Notes: generated by a model from the letters alone, not told the origin. Shown: positions 14,290 to 22,939, numbered from the stretch's first letter. The stretch is DNA of 43,847 nucleotides from an uncultured Kiritimatiellota bacterium (GCA_934643865.1 CAKUCX010000024.1:1-43847), one strand, 5' to 3'. Numbers and translations are program-made.

Positions 14290-16569
14290 TCATTCGGCAT
14301 CCCGCCGGATCCGCAGGGAGAGGATGCGCTCGTCCGCGCGTCCGTCGCCGTCCGAAATCAGCAGCAGCGTGCGGGAGCCGTCGTCGAGCACGGGGCCGAG
14401 GCACATGCCCTCGTACATCGCCCTCCCCGTCTCCTCCTCGTAGACGATCTGCTTGCGCACCGGAACGAAGGCCCGCTCCGACAGGGCGCGCCAGCCCGAT
14501 ACGTCCGTCGCGCCGGGGAAGACCACGCGGCAGACGCGCATGCGGAACGACATCTTGCTGCCATGCCGTATCTTCTCCCGCTCCAGGACGAGGACCTCGC
14601 CGTCGTCCAGCACGCACAGCGCGGCCACGCCGTTCCGGGCGCGCCCCCGATCCGGGCCCGCACCGGGCGCCTCAAGGCGGTAGGCCCACTGCCCCGACAC
14701 GCGCCAGGGCTGCGCCGGCGTGCGGCGCGTGAAGCGCGTCAGGCGCACGAACTCGTTCCGCCCGGGCGAGACGGCGTTGTCCGCCGGAAGCTCGTTCTCG
14801 TTGCACGTCCACATGTCGCGCCCGTCCGGGTGGATCGCCAGGGCCTCCAGTCCCCGGTTCTTCCGCACCCCCAGGTAGGCGGCGGGCAGGTCGACGCGGG
14901 CATCCGCGTCCCGACCGTCGAAGGTGAAGCCCCGGATGGAGGGGCCCGTCTCGTCGCTGACCCACACGATCGCGCGCAGCGGGTCCGTCGCCACGCCCTC
15001 CAGGTCGGACGCCCCCTCCAGCTTGTGGACGCCCACGACCTCGCACCCCAGCACGCGGCCCGACGCGCGGTCCACCGGGATCCGGAGGCAGTAAAGCTCG
15101 CCGTCCGTGTCGCGCACCGACCAGTAGAGGTCCCCCCCGCGCGGCGAAAGGCCGCTGAGGTCCGAAGGGTGGGGCGGCCGCGCGACGTCCCCCGCCCGCT
15201 CCACGGCGAAGGTCCGGTCGGGGGGCAGGCGGACCTCCGCGCAGTTCCGCAGGTAGTCCAAGTCCGCCAGCACGAACGCCCCCAGGAGCGCCAGCACGGG
15301 AACGAGGAAGTGGCAGGGGTTCCGGCGCTCATGCCGCGTCACGCCCACGAGCGCGAACGGCAGCGCCCAGCAGAGGACCAGGCCGCACCCCAGAAGCGCA
15401 CAGCCCGCCTCGACGATGCGGCTGACGTCGGCGGACGGGTCGCCGCCCGGGACGACGGCCCGCCACAGGGACGCATGGCCCATGAGCCGCGCAAAGCCGA
15501 GCGCCGTCGCCACGCCGGCGGCGAGATAGCCCACGCCGCGCGACGCGCAGATCGCGGAAAGCCCTTCCGCGACCGAGGCGCGCCAGCGCCAGGCAAGCGC
15601 AAGCGTCGCGCCGGCCACGAGGGCGGCGAGCGGCATCCAGGCCCACGGGGCGAACACGTACGCCGCCAGCCCGTCCAGCGCGCGGACGGCGGCCAGGAGG
15701 AAGCCCCCCGTCGCCAGAGCGAGGCCCCCCCGCTCCCGCGCGAGGCACCGCGCCCGGTAGGCCAGAAGCGCCGCCGCCATCAGCGCACCGCCGATCCGGC
15801 ACCACCGCACGAGCCCCATGTCCCCGCATCCCTGCCCCAGCACGCTGACGTCCACATGGACGAGGACGGCCGCCAGCACGCAGACGAAGGCAGCCGGGGA
15901 CAGGCTCTCCAGCAGGGCGAAGGCGGTCCTGGCCTGCGGGGCACACCGACGCCCGTCAAGTTCACCTGGCAGCGCACCGGCGGCCGAGAACGACAGCGCC
16001 ACACGTTCTACCCCACACGCCAGACACGCGCTCACGCGGTGATGGCCCTGTCGGAGCGAATCCTCCACCCCTCTCGTGCGGCAGAGCATCACGGTGAGCG
16101 GACGCGTGTCGTCGTATCCATGCGTGCGCAGACTCTCCTGCAGCCTTCTCATGGCGGCCATGCGGTCCTGACGGCCGCGCTTCTGGGGCGCGTCGACGGA
16201 GCGGATCGCGCGCTCGATCCCCAGCCGGCGGATCGCCTGCGCCGACGTGTGGTAGACGCCCGTCCCGTGGAAGCGATGCCCGTTCCGGAACACGCGCAGC
16301 AACGTGCCAAGCAGGTTCCACTTCGCGACGGCGGGCTTGAAGACGACCCGCACGGGGACGGCGGCGTGCGGGTCGCGCGCCGCCGCGACCTGCGCGCGGC
16401 CGCGCAGCAGCGCGTCCGGGCCGTCGGGGCGGATGTAAAGGAGGACCGCATCGCCCGGCAGCGCCGCGTCCGGAATCGGCGCGCCCGTGTAGTCGGGCAC
16501 CGCCGCGAGGTCCCCCGCCTCCAGCGGATAGACGTGCGACGACCAGCCGAGATGGGGCAGGCGGCTCAT
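14290..16569 (-). CDS. Fusion of ParB-like domain, multi-pass membrane region and phytase-like beta-propeller
   Basis: One uninterrupted 759-residue frame with three parts. Residues 1-210 end in RPLTVML ... RQGHHRVSACLACGVERV (about 157-190), the G-H-H-R pattern of ParB/sulfiredoxin-like domains that also occur in polysaccharide clusters. Residues about 215-440 contain roughly six hydrophobic helices separated by short Arg-rich loops. Residues about 450-759 resemble the esterase-like phytase (PF13449-type) propeller: DLEGVATDPLRAIVWVSDE, SIRGFTFDG and NRGLEALAIHPDG. It starts in the stop of the CgeB-like transferase gene (16566-16569). Its role is unknown; position suggests LPS synthesis or its sensing. 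The arrangement is not one known to me. Confidence 0.8.
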   Translation of the reverse strand: MSRLPHLGWSSHVYPLEAGDLAAVPDYTGAPIPDAALPGDAVLLYIRPDGPDALLRGRAQVAAARDPHAAVPVRVVFKPAVAKWNLLGTLLRVFRNGHRFHGTGVYHTSAQAIRRLGIERAIRSVDAPQKRGRQDRMAAMRRLQESLRTHGYDDTRPLTVMLCRTRGVEDSLRQGHHRVSACLACGVERVALSFSAAGALPGELDGRRCAPQARTAFALLESLSPAAFVCVLAAVLVHVDVSVLGQGCGDMGLVRWCRIGGALMAAALLAYRARCLARERGGLALATGGFLLAAVRALDGLAAYVFAPWAWMPLAALVAGATLALAWRWRASVAEGLSAICASRGVGYLAAGVATALGFARLMGHASLWRAVVPGGDPSADVSRIVEAGCALLGCGLVLCWALPFALVGVTRHERRNPCHFLVPVLALLGAFVLADLDYLRNCAEVRLPPDRTFAVERAGDVARPPHPSDLSGLSPRGGDLYWSVRDTDGELYCLRIPVDRASGRVLGCEVVGVHKLEGASDLEGVATDPLRAIVWVSDETGPSIRGFTFDGRDADARVDLPAAYLGVRKNRGLEALAIHPDGRDMWTCNENELPADNAVSPGRNEFVRLTRFTRRTPAQPWRVSGQWAYRLEAPGAGPDRGRARNGVAALCVLDDGEVLVLEREKIRHGSKMSFRMRVCRVVFPGATDVSGWRALSERAFVPVRKQIVYEEETGRAMYEGMCLGPVLDDGSRTLLLISDGDGRADERILSLRIRRDAE

Positions 16570-17600
16570 CGCAGGGCCTCCCCCGCCCACTCGTAGGCTT
16601 CGGAGAAGTCCTCACCGCGCGCCGCCTCCACGAGGTACCGGATCACGCGCCGCGCGTCGAAGAGCGCGTGGTAGCGCGCGCGCCCGGCGGCGGCAACGGC
16701 GCGGCGCGCGCCGTCGTGCGCGTTGTAGAAGGCGATCTTCTCCGCGAGGTCGCCGGGCGTATGGAAGTAGACCGTCTCGCGGTCCGAGAAGAAGTCCTGC
16801 ATCTGGTTGCCGTCGTACAGGAAGGTCAGCACGCCGTTGCCCATCAGGTGCGTGAGGCGGTCCGACGCATACCACTTCCAGTTTTCGAAGCGGTTGATGG
16901 AGAGGCCCATCTTCGAGGCGGCAATCGCCTCCTCGTAGGCACGGCCGACGACCAAAGGCTTCCCCATGCCGAAAAGACCGAGGCGCACCGAAGGGTCGAG
17001 GCGAGGCACGAGCGCGTCCAGCAGCGCACGGCGCGCGTCGGCGAGGGCGGGGCGCCCCGCGAAGAAGAGGTCGTAGGCGAAGGACGTCTTCGCCGCGTTG
17101 TCCTCCACCTCGTAGGAGGGATCGCTCGGGTTCGGGAAGAACCCGACGACGTTCCGCGCCGTCTTCCAGGTCTTCAGCACTTCGCCCGCCGTCGTCACGA
17201 AGACGGCGTCGCAGGAATCCATGCGCTGCGCGATCTGCGCGCGGCAGTGCGCCGTCTCCACGGGGTCGCAGTTGATGTGGACGATCTTCACGCCGGGCAC
17301 GGCCGCGTGGATCCGGTCCAGCGTCTCGTTCGCCACGTAGTCGCAGTGGCTCATGAAGACGACGTCCGGCTTCCAGTTCCGCGCCGTCTTCACGAGCCGC
17401 GCGTTCATCATCCGCGCGCCGACGTTCCGCATGAAGCCGAGCGGCGCGAGGAAGCGCGCGATGTCGCGCTCGGAGAACGTGTGGACCTGCCAGCCGTTCC
17501 GCAGCGCCCCCGCGACGAGGCGCAGGTCGATGCCCGTACGCCCGTTCCCCCAGTGGCGGATGAGGAAGTTCCCGACGAAGAGGAGGCGCGGCGCCCTCAT
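16566..17600 (-). CDS. Glycosyltransferase, CgeB-like (GT-B fold)
   Basis: A 344-residue protein starting MRAPRLLFVGNFLIRHWGNG, a Rossmann-type opening. The C-terminal half has SKMGLSINRFENWKWYASDR, LTHLMGNGVLTFLYD and YFHTPGDLAEKIAFYNAHD, the pattern of the CgeB/DUF3880 glycosyltransferase group (Glyco_trans_1_2 domain). HINCDPVETAHCRAQIAQR in the middle resembles the domain linker of the same group. It should add a sugar to LPS or another envelope glycan. Start and stop both overlap neighbours by four bases (ATGA), so its synthesis is tied to the acyltransferase and the fusion protein. Confidence 0.82.
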   Translation of the reverse strand: MRAPRLLFVGNFLIRHWGNGRTGIDLRLVAGALRNGWQVHTFSERDIARFLAPLGFMRNVGARMMNARLVKTARNWKPDVVFMSHCDYVANETLDRIHAAVPGVKIVHINCDPVETAHCRAQIAQRMDSCDAVFVTTAGEVLKTWKTARNVVGFFPNPSDPSYEVEDNAAKTSFAYDLFFAGRPALADARRALLDALVPRLDPSVRLGLFGMGKPLVVGRAYEEAIAASKMGLSINRFENWKWYASDRLTHLMGNGVLTFLYDGNQMQDFFSDRETVYFHTPGDLAEKIAFYNAHDGARRAVAAAGRARYHALFDARRVIRYLVEAARGEDFSEAYEWAGEALR

Positions 17601-18610
17601 GCGCGCGCCTCCCCGCCGCGCGGGGCGGCGGCCTTCGCCTCGCGCGCGCGCAGCTGCGCCCGCTCGGCCTCGGTCGGCGTCTTGCGGAAGTAGCGGTAGT
17701 TGAGCACCCAGCAGGACGGATGGCGGCGGATGACGCGCTCCAGGTCGGCGAGGCAGGCCTGCGTCAGACCCCAGACGTCCCGCGCGGCCCCGGGCGGGTA
17801 GGTGGCCACCACCTCGCAGCGAAAGCGCCCGTCCTTCAGCGGGCGGCTCCACGCCACCGCGACCGGCGCCTTCCCCTTCGCGGCGAAGAACGCGGGCGCC
17901 GCCGAGACGGGCACCGGGCGGCCGAAGAACCGCACCCAGACGCCGCCGTCCCTGGGCTTCACGACCTGGTCGACGAGGAGCCCGAGCGACTTCCCGTCGC
18001 GGATGCCCTGCATGAGGGGGCGGAACGCGCCCTCCGCGTGGACGATCTCCTGCCCGATCGACCGCCGGGCCTTCATGAGGAGCCGCGTCATGCCCGGCGT
18101 GCCGATGTCCTTCGCGACGGACATCATCCGATGCCCCTCCAGAAACGCGAGTTGCGAGAGGATCTCCCAGCAGCCGATATGCCCCGAGACGGTCACGGCC
18201 GGCCGGTGCGCCGCGAGGAACGCCTTCCCCTGCGCGCTCATCTCCCCTGCGGCCGCCACGCGCGCCCGCGCGTTGCGGCACGTCCAGAACGCATGGCCGA
18301 TCGTCCGCGCCATGTTGCGGTAGCTGCGCTTGAGGACGCGCGCCTCCCGCCGCGTCGGCGGCGTCTCGTGCGGCGTGCGGACGTCGCGTTCGGGCGGGTA
18401 GACGCCCGCGATGACGCGCAGGTTGAAAAGCGCGAGGTCCCGTCCCCGGCGGTCGAAGGCGAACATGACGGCCCCGGCGACGTCGCAGGCCGCGAGAAGC
18501 GCCCGGCGGGGCAGGTTCGTGAAGACCAAGAGCCCCAGCACGATGCCCAGCCACTCGAAGGGCCGCCGCAGGATCCGCCGCATTCTCTTTCCCCGTCGCG
18601 TCGTCTTCAT
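17597..18610 (-). CDS. Lipid A biosynthesis acyltransferase (LpxL/HtrB-like)
   Basis: A 337-residue membrane-anchored acyltransferase. An Arg-rich start is followed by a hydrophobic anchor (FEWLGIVLGLLVFTNL, about 18-33). SGHIGCWEIL gives the HX4E catalytic motif of the LPLAT family, and LGLLVDQ ... GVWVRFFGRPVPVS matches the LpxL substrate region. It should transfer a secondary acyl chain to lipid A at the inner membrane, which implies an outer membrane with LPS. The start at 18610 has GGAGG at good distance. It overlaps a 22-codon frame upstream (18607-18675) and heads the five-gene LPS operon. Confidence 0.87.
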   Translation of the reverse strand: MKTTRRGKRMRRILRRPFEWLGIVLGLLVFTNLPRRALLAACDVAGAVMFAFDRRGRDLALFNLRVIAGVYPPERDVRTPHETPPTRREARVLKRSYRNMARTIGHAFWTCRNARARVAAAGEMSAQGKAFLAAHRPAVTVSGHIGCWEILSQLAFLEGHRMMSVAKDIGTPGMTRLLMKARRSIGQEIVHAEGAFRPLMQGIRDGKSLGLLVDQVVKPRDGGVWVRFFGRPVPVSAAPAFFAAKGKAPVAVAWSRPLKDGRFRCEVVATYPPGAARDVWGLTQACLADLERVIRRHPSCWVLNYRYFRKTPTEAERAQLRAREAKAAAPRGGEARA

Positions 18611-18675
18611 CGGTCCTCCACCACGTTCAAATAGGACGTCTCGAAGTCGGCGATGTTGGTGGCGATCGGTTTCAT
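18607..18675 (-). pseudogene. 22-codon open frame resembling the N-terminus of AAA-ATPase-like/PD-(D/E)XK proteins
   Basis: The frame reads MKPIATNIADFE followed by TSYLNVVEDR and a TGA that overlaps the next start codon (ATGA). The first twelve residues match the very typical opening of a large family of AAA-ATPase-like proteins (followed there by a YVDKT element), but that element and everything after is missing. It may be a remnant left by a deletion, or a short leader peptide that couples ribosomes to the acyltransferase gene. No Shine-Dalgarno sequence precedes it. Confidence 0.4.
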
Positions 18676-18684
18676 GGCAGGAAC

Positions 18685-18690
18685 AGTATA
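18685..18690 (-). promoter_or_regulatory. Probable extended -10 element ahead of the LPS operon
   Basis: On the minus strand TGC-TATACT (TATACT at 18690-18685) has the TGn extension; no good -35 box was found at 16-18 bases. The predicted start near 18678 is only a few bases upstream of the 22-codon frame. The gap 18676-18723 downstream of priA holds nothing else. Confidence 0.5.
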
Positions 18691-18723
18691 GCAAAAACCT
18701 CCCGACGTCCTGCGGGAACGGCG

Positions 18724-20919
18724 TCAGGCGAAGTTCTGCGCGTCGACGTCGAAGGCGATGCGCAGGTCCTTCGGCGCGGGCCGGGCGGCCTCGATCCACG
18801 CGACGGCGGCCACGATGTCCTTCGCCGCCGGCGCGCGCACGACGACCTGGTAACGGAACCACCCCTCGGCCTTCAGGAGCGGCGCCTCCTCGGCCTCCGA
18901 GACGCGGAAGAGCGCCGCCTGCCGCGCGGCGTTGAACCGCTTCGCCCAGGAGGCGAGGGACTGCGCGTAGAGGCCGGCCCAGCGCCGCGCCAGCACCTCG
19001 TCCTTCGCGCGGAAGAGGAGCGTCGCCATGCGGCAGAACGGCGGGAAGTAGGCCGCGCGGCGCGCGGCGAGTTCCTGCGCGGCGAAGGCGGCGAAGCCGC
19101 AGTCGGAGGCCGCCGCCGCAATCGCGGGCGCCTCGGGGGAGAACGTCTGGATGTAGACCTCGCCGGGCTTCTCGGCGCGCCCGGCGCGTCCGCTCACCTG
19201 CGCGAGCAGCTGGTAGGTGCGCTCGCTCGCGCGCGGGTCGGGGCGGTGAAGCGACGTGTCGGCGTTCAGGACGCCGACGAGCGTGACGTTCGGGAAGTCG
19301 AGGCCCTTGGCGATCATCTGCGTGCCGATGAGGACGTCCGCCTTGCCCGCGCGGAACGCGGAGAGGATGTCGTCGTGCGAGAACTTGCGCGCCGTCGAGT
19401 CGGCGTCCATCCGCAGGATGCGCGCGCGCCGGAAGCACGCCTTGAGCGCCGCCTCGGCGCGCTGCGTGCCGATGCCGGTGTAGCTGAAGTCCGTGCCGTG
19501 GCAGAGCGGGCAGGCGGCCGGCACGTGCCGCCAGCCGCCGCAGACGTGGCAGCGGAGGCAGTTGTCCGCCCGGTGGTAGGTGTAGGGCACGGAGCAGTCC
19601 GGGCACTCCGCCACCCAGGCGCAGGCGGGACATTCGAGGACGCGCGAGTAGCCGCGCCGGTTGAGGAAGAGGATCGTCTGCTCGCCGCGTTCGAGGCGCG
19701 CATGGAGGGCGTCGAGGAGGAGGGAGGAGAAGATCGGCGCGTGGCCGACGCGCGCGGCCTCCTCGTCCATGTTCACGAGATGGACGGCCGGGAGGGCGCG
19801 GCCCGCGACGCGGTGCGGGACGCGCGCGCGCGCGTACTTGCCGTCCTCGGCGTTCTGCCAGGATTCGAGCGACGGCGTGGCGCTTCCGAGGACGGCGACG
19901 GCCCCCTCGATCTTCGCGCGCATCACCGCGACGTCGCGCGCATGGTAGCGCGGCGTCTCGTCCTGCTTGTAGGAGGGGTCGTGTTCCTCGTCCACGACGA
20001 TGAGACCGAGGTTCCGGACGGGCGCGAAGACCGCGCTGCGCGGGCCCACGACGACGCGCGCCTCGCCCGTGCGGATACGGTGCCACTCGTCGTAGCGCTC
20101 CCCGTCGGAGAGCGCCGAGTGGAGGACGGCGACGCGCGCGCCGAAGCGTCCCGCGAACCGGCGCACCGTCTGGGGCGTGAGCGAGATCTCGGGGACGAGG
20201 ACGATCGCGCCCTTCCCCGCCTCCAGGACGTGCGCGATGGCCTGCAGGTAGACCTCCGTCTTGCCGCTCCCCGTCACGCCGTGGAGAAGGACGGGCTTCG
20301 TCGCCGCGCGGATCGCCTCCAGCGCGGCGCGCTGCTCGGGATTGAGCGCGAGCGGCGCCGTCGGCATGACGCGCCGCCCGGCGAGCGGGTCGCGGCGCGC
20401 GGCGCGCGGCGCGATCACGAGCGCGCCCTTCCCGGCGAGCGCCCGCAGCGTGGCGGGCGTCGTCTTGAACTCGCGCACGAGCTGCTGCATCCACCCGCCG
20501 CCCACGCGGCGAATCTCCTGGACGAGCGCGCGCTGGCGCGCCGTCAGCGGCGCGGACCCGGCCTCCGCCGGCTCGACGTACAGCAGCTCCTTCGGACGGG
20601 CGGACGGCTTCAGGACGGCGGCCGGCAGCGCCGCCCGGAGCGCCGTTTCGATGGGCGCGTGCGTGTAGGCGGCGATCCACTTCACGAGCTTCAGGAGCGC
20701 CGGGGAGAAAAAGGGGGACGGGTCCTCGATCGCGAGGACGGGGCGCGTCTTGAACGCGGGCGCCTCCTCCGTGAGCGCGAGCGCGAAGCCGCGCGCGATG
20801 CGCCCCGAAAACGGAACGCGGAGAAGCTGCCCGACGAGCAGCTTCTCCGTGAGTTCGGCCGGCACCACGTAGGTGAAGAGCCGGTCCAGCGCCAGGTCGA
20901 TGGCGACCGAGACGTACAA
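18724..20919 (-). CDS. priA: Primosomal protein N' (PriA), replication restart helicase
   Basis: A 731-residue 3'-5' DNA helicase that reloads the replisome at stalled forks. Order: N-terminal 3'-DNA binding domain (VSVAIDLALDRLFTYVVP, 3-20), Walker A GVTGSGKT (214-221), DEEH Walker B, helicase motif GSATPSLES, an eight-Cys zinc-binding region (CPAC, CPDC, CLRCHVC, CPLC, about 450-495), and the C-terminal helicase lobe with GTQMIAKGLDFPNVTLV. The best start is a TTG at 20919, since the family N-terminus begins there and a TAG lies in frame one codon earlier. That TAG ends the pilin gene, so priA is probably translated by coupling to it; no Shine-Dalgarno sequence is visible. Confidence 0.93.
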   Translation of the reverse strand: MYVSVAIDLALDRLFTYVVPAELTEKLLVGQLLRVPFSGRIARGFALALTEEAPAFKTRPVLAIEDPSPFFSPALLKLVKWIAAYTHAPIETALRAALPAAVLKPSARPKELLYVEPAEAGSAPLTARQRALVQEIRRVGGGWMQQLVREFKTTPATLRALAGKGALVIAPRAARRDPLAGRRVMPTAPLALNPEQRAALEAIRAATKPVLLHGVTGSGKTEVYLQAIAHVLEAGKGAIVLVPEISLTPQTVRRFAGRFGARVAVLHSALSDGERYDEWHRIRTGEARVVVGPRSAVFAPVRNLGLIVVDEEHDPSYKQDETPRYHARDVAVMRAKIEGAVAVLGSATPSLESWQNAEDGKYARARVPHRVAGRALPAVHLVNMDEEAARVGHAPIFSSLLLDALHARLERGEQTILFLNRRGYSRVLECPACAWVAECPDCSVPYTYHRADNCLRCHVCGGWRHVPAACPLCHGTDFSYTGIGTQRAEAALKACFRRARILRMDADSTARKFSHDDILSAFRAGKADVLIGTQMIAKGLDFPNVTLVGVLNADTSLHRPDPRASERTYQLLAQVSGRAGRAEKPGEVYIQTFSPEAPAIAAAASDCGFAAFAAQELAARRAAYFPPFCRMATLLFRAKDEVLARRWAGLYAQSLASWAKRFNAARQAALFRVSEAEEAPLLKAEGWFRYQVVVRAPAAKDIVAAVAWIEAARPAPKDLRIAFDVDAQNFA

Positions 20920-20922
20920 TGG

Positions 20923-21666
20923 CTAGAGGTCCATAAAGGCCAACTGCTTCGCGCCGCCACCCTCCTTGTTGTTGTCGAAGCCCTGGCGGTTGAAGATGAC
21001 GTCGAGGCGGGAATATTTTGCCTTGATCGTCTGCGAGGCGCCGCCCTTGCGCACAAGCACCCACGCCTTGTTGCCGAAGGGCTGGTCGTACTTGGTTCCG
21101 ACGGAGACCTTTTTATTGTCCGTTCCGTTATAGCTCTGGAGCTTGCTGCTCAGATCCGTGTAGTCGACGTTGCGTGAAACAAACACGGGAATCACGTCTG
21201 GGATGTCGCTCGTCACGTTCTTTGCGACGACCCACGCGATGTTATTGTAGGTCAGGGTCGTGCCCTGTATGCCCGGCACGCCCGCGCCCGACAGGACTCC
21301 GATGTCGACATTCACGTAGGGATCCCATTCCGCTTTACCGTAGTTATTCATGTCGAACAGGTCGATGAAAAACTGGGTTGTCGTCGATGCGCCCTTGTTG
21401 GCGATGTCGTCGCTCCCGTCCTGCTGCGTGCCGCCATCAATATCCTTCGGCCAGACATCCGCCAGCCCCGCCGCCTCGCGCTCGGTGTTGGCCTGCGTGA
21501 TGCCCACGAAGAGGTTGCGGCCGCGCATGGCCATGGCAGCCGTGTTCGCGCTCAGCATGGCGGATGAAATGGCCGGGAACAGGGCGCCCATCAAGATGCC
21601 GAGAATGCCGATGACAACAAGCAGTTCGACGAGCGTGAACCCTTCAGTCTTCTTCTTCATGTTCAT
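20923..21666 (-). CDS. Type IV pilin-like / type II secretion pseudopilin-like protein
   Basis: A 247-residue protein with a class III prepilin peptide: MNMKKKTEG then FTLVELLVVIGILGILMGAL, with cleavage expected between Gly and Phe and Glu at +5. The rest is a soluble domain with no recognised match; PVC genomes carry many such prepilin-type proteins of unknown role. ATG 21666 has AAGGAG eight bases upstream and a promoter further up. GC content is visibly lower than in the flanking genes. It ends with a TAG in the same frame as priA, six bases before the priA start codon's end, so pilin and priA are likely one transcript. Confidence 0.8.
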   Translation of the reverse strand: MNMKKKTEGFTLVELLVVIGILGILMGALFPAISSAMLSANTAAMAMRGRNLFVGITQANTEREAAGLADVWPKDIDGGTQQDGSDDIANKGASTTTQFFIDLFDMNNYGKAEWDPYVNVDIGVLSGAGVPGIQGTTLTYNNIAWVVAKNVTSDIPDVIPVFVSRNVDYTDLSSKLQSYNGTDNKKVSVGTKYDQPFGNKAWVLVRKGGASQTIKAKYSRLDVIFNRQGFDNNKEGGGAKQLAFMDL

Positions 21667-21703
21667 ATTGCGGACTCCTTCGTTAATCCTTTCAGGTGCG
21701 GGT

Positions 21704-21732
21704 ATTATCCCACAAATGCGCCCCATGCGCAA
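21704..21732 (-). promoter_or_regulatory. Promoter of the pilin-like gene and priA
   Basis: TTGCGC (21732-21727) and GATAAT (21709-21704) on the minus strand, 17 bases apart. The predicted start is near 21697, about 30 bases before the ATG at 21666. It lies between mlaD and the pilin gene; no terminator was seen in 21733-21769. Confidence 0.65.
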
Positions 21733-21769
21733 GGGGGGAAATGCCCAAATGGAAGAGGGGGCGCGTGGC

Positions 21770-22939
21770 TTAGAGCGCGCCCGTCGCGAGGGCGCCGAAG
21801 GTCGTGATCGGCGTCGTGTCGCGGTAGTTGTCGATGATCTGGCGCACGTCCTTGAGGGCTGCGTTCACCTCGTCGTACATCTCGCGCTCCGCCACCAGCT
21901 TGCCGAGCGTGCCCTCGCCCTTCTCCAGACGCTCGGAGACGGCGCGCAGGTTCGCGACGAGCTTCGCGGCGTCGTCCGCGAGCGCGGTGTCGCTGAAGGC
22001 GCGGCCGAGCAGGCCCTCGCCCTTCTTCAGCTTCTCCGTGGCGGCGCGCACGTTCGCGACGGCGTTCGTGAGGTCGCCCCAGAGCGCGTCGTCCTTCGCG
22101 GTCAGCCGCCCGAGCGTCCCCTCTCCGCGCTCGATGCGCGCGGAGATCGCGGCCGCGTTCGCGAGCGTCTGCTTCAAGTCGGCGTAGACGGCGTCGTCCT
22201 TCGAGAGGAGGCGTCCGAGCGTCCCCTCGCCCCGGTCGAGCCGCTCGGCGACGGCGGCGGCGTGGTCGAACGTCTTCCGGGCGCCGTCGAACGTCTTCTC
22301 GGCGTCGCCGACGGCGCGCTTCGCGCCCGCGACGGCCTCGCGCAGATCCTGGTAGACGGTGTCGTCGCGCGAGAGCAGCCGGCCCGCCGTCCCCTCGCCG
22401 CGCGCGACGCGCGCGACGATCTTGTTGACGTTCTCCGCCGTCGCCTCGAAGTTGGAGACGATGCTCTTGAAGGATCCGTCGTTGAGGACCTCGTTGAGGC
22501 TGCCGGCGATCCGGCCGAGGTCGCGCATCCAGTCGATGGGCGGGTCGCCCCGGAAGACGGTCGTCGCGAGGGGCTGCACCGCGCCCGCGCCCTCTTCGAG
22601 GAGCAGGTAGTTGCCGCCGAGGAGCGAGAGGGCCGAGACGGAGGCCTGGCACGTCTCGCGCAGCACGACGTCGCGGTCCACAAGCACCGTGACCATGACG
22701 TTCGTCGGCGCGAGCTCGATCTTCTCGACGATGCCCACCTTCATGCCGCGGTAGATGACGTTGTCGCGCTCCTTGAGCCCGCCCACGTCCGTGAAGGCGA
22801 TGCGCGCGAACGCCTTCTCGCGCCCGAAGAGGACGTCCACGCCGGAGATGATGACGGTGAAGTAGACGAGAAGCGCGAGGACGGCGGCCATGAAGACGCC
22901 GACGACGACCTCGGAGAAAACATCAGAGTTCTTTTTCAT
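21770..22939 (-). CDS. mlaD: MlaD-like MCE domain lipid-binding protein
   Basis: A 389-residue protein with one N-terminal transmembrane helix (VVVGVFMAAVLALLVYFTVIISG, about 11-33), an MCE domain (AFARIAFTDVGGLKERDNVIYRGMKVG onward, about 42-135) and a long helical C-terminal part. The last 200 residues repeat RGEGTLGRLLSKDDAVYADL-like units five times at roughly 45-residue steps. It should sit in the inner membrane facing the periplasm and carry phospholipids between the membranes with MlaE and MlaF. The start overlaps mlaF by 17 bases. Confidence 0.88.
   Translation of the reverse strand: MKKNSDVFSEVVVGVFMAAVLALLVYFTVIISGVDVLFGREKAFARIAFTDVGGLKERDNVIYRGMKVGIVEKIELAPTNVMVTVLVDRDVVLRETCQASVSALSLLGGNYLLLEEGAGAVQPLATTVFRGDPPIDWMRDLGRIAGSLNEVLNDGSFKSIVSNFEATAENVNKIVARVARGEGTAGRLLSRDDTVYQDLREAVAGAKRAVGDAEKTFDGARKTFDHAAAVAERLDRGEGTLGRLLSKDDAVYADLKQTLANAAAISARIERGEGTLGRLTAKDDALWGDLTNAVANVRAATEKLKKGEGLLGRAFSDTALADDAAKLVANLRAVSERLEKGEGTLGKLVAEREMYDEVNAALKDVRQIIDNYRDTTPITTFGALATGAL

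Noticed and set aside
17597..21064. One 1155-residue frame spanning the acyltransferase and priA
   Set aside because: Only its last 337 residues form a real protein; the rest is a shadow of priA in another frame.
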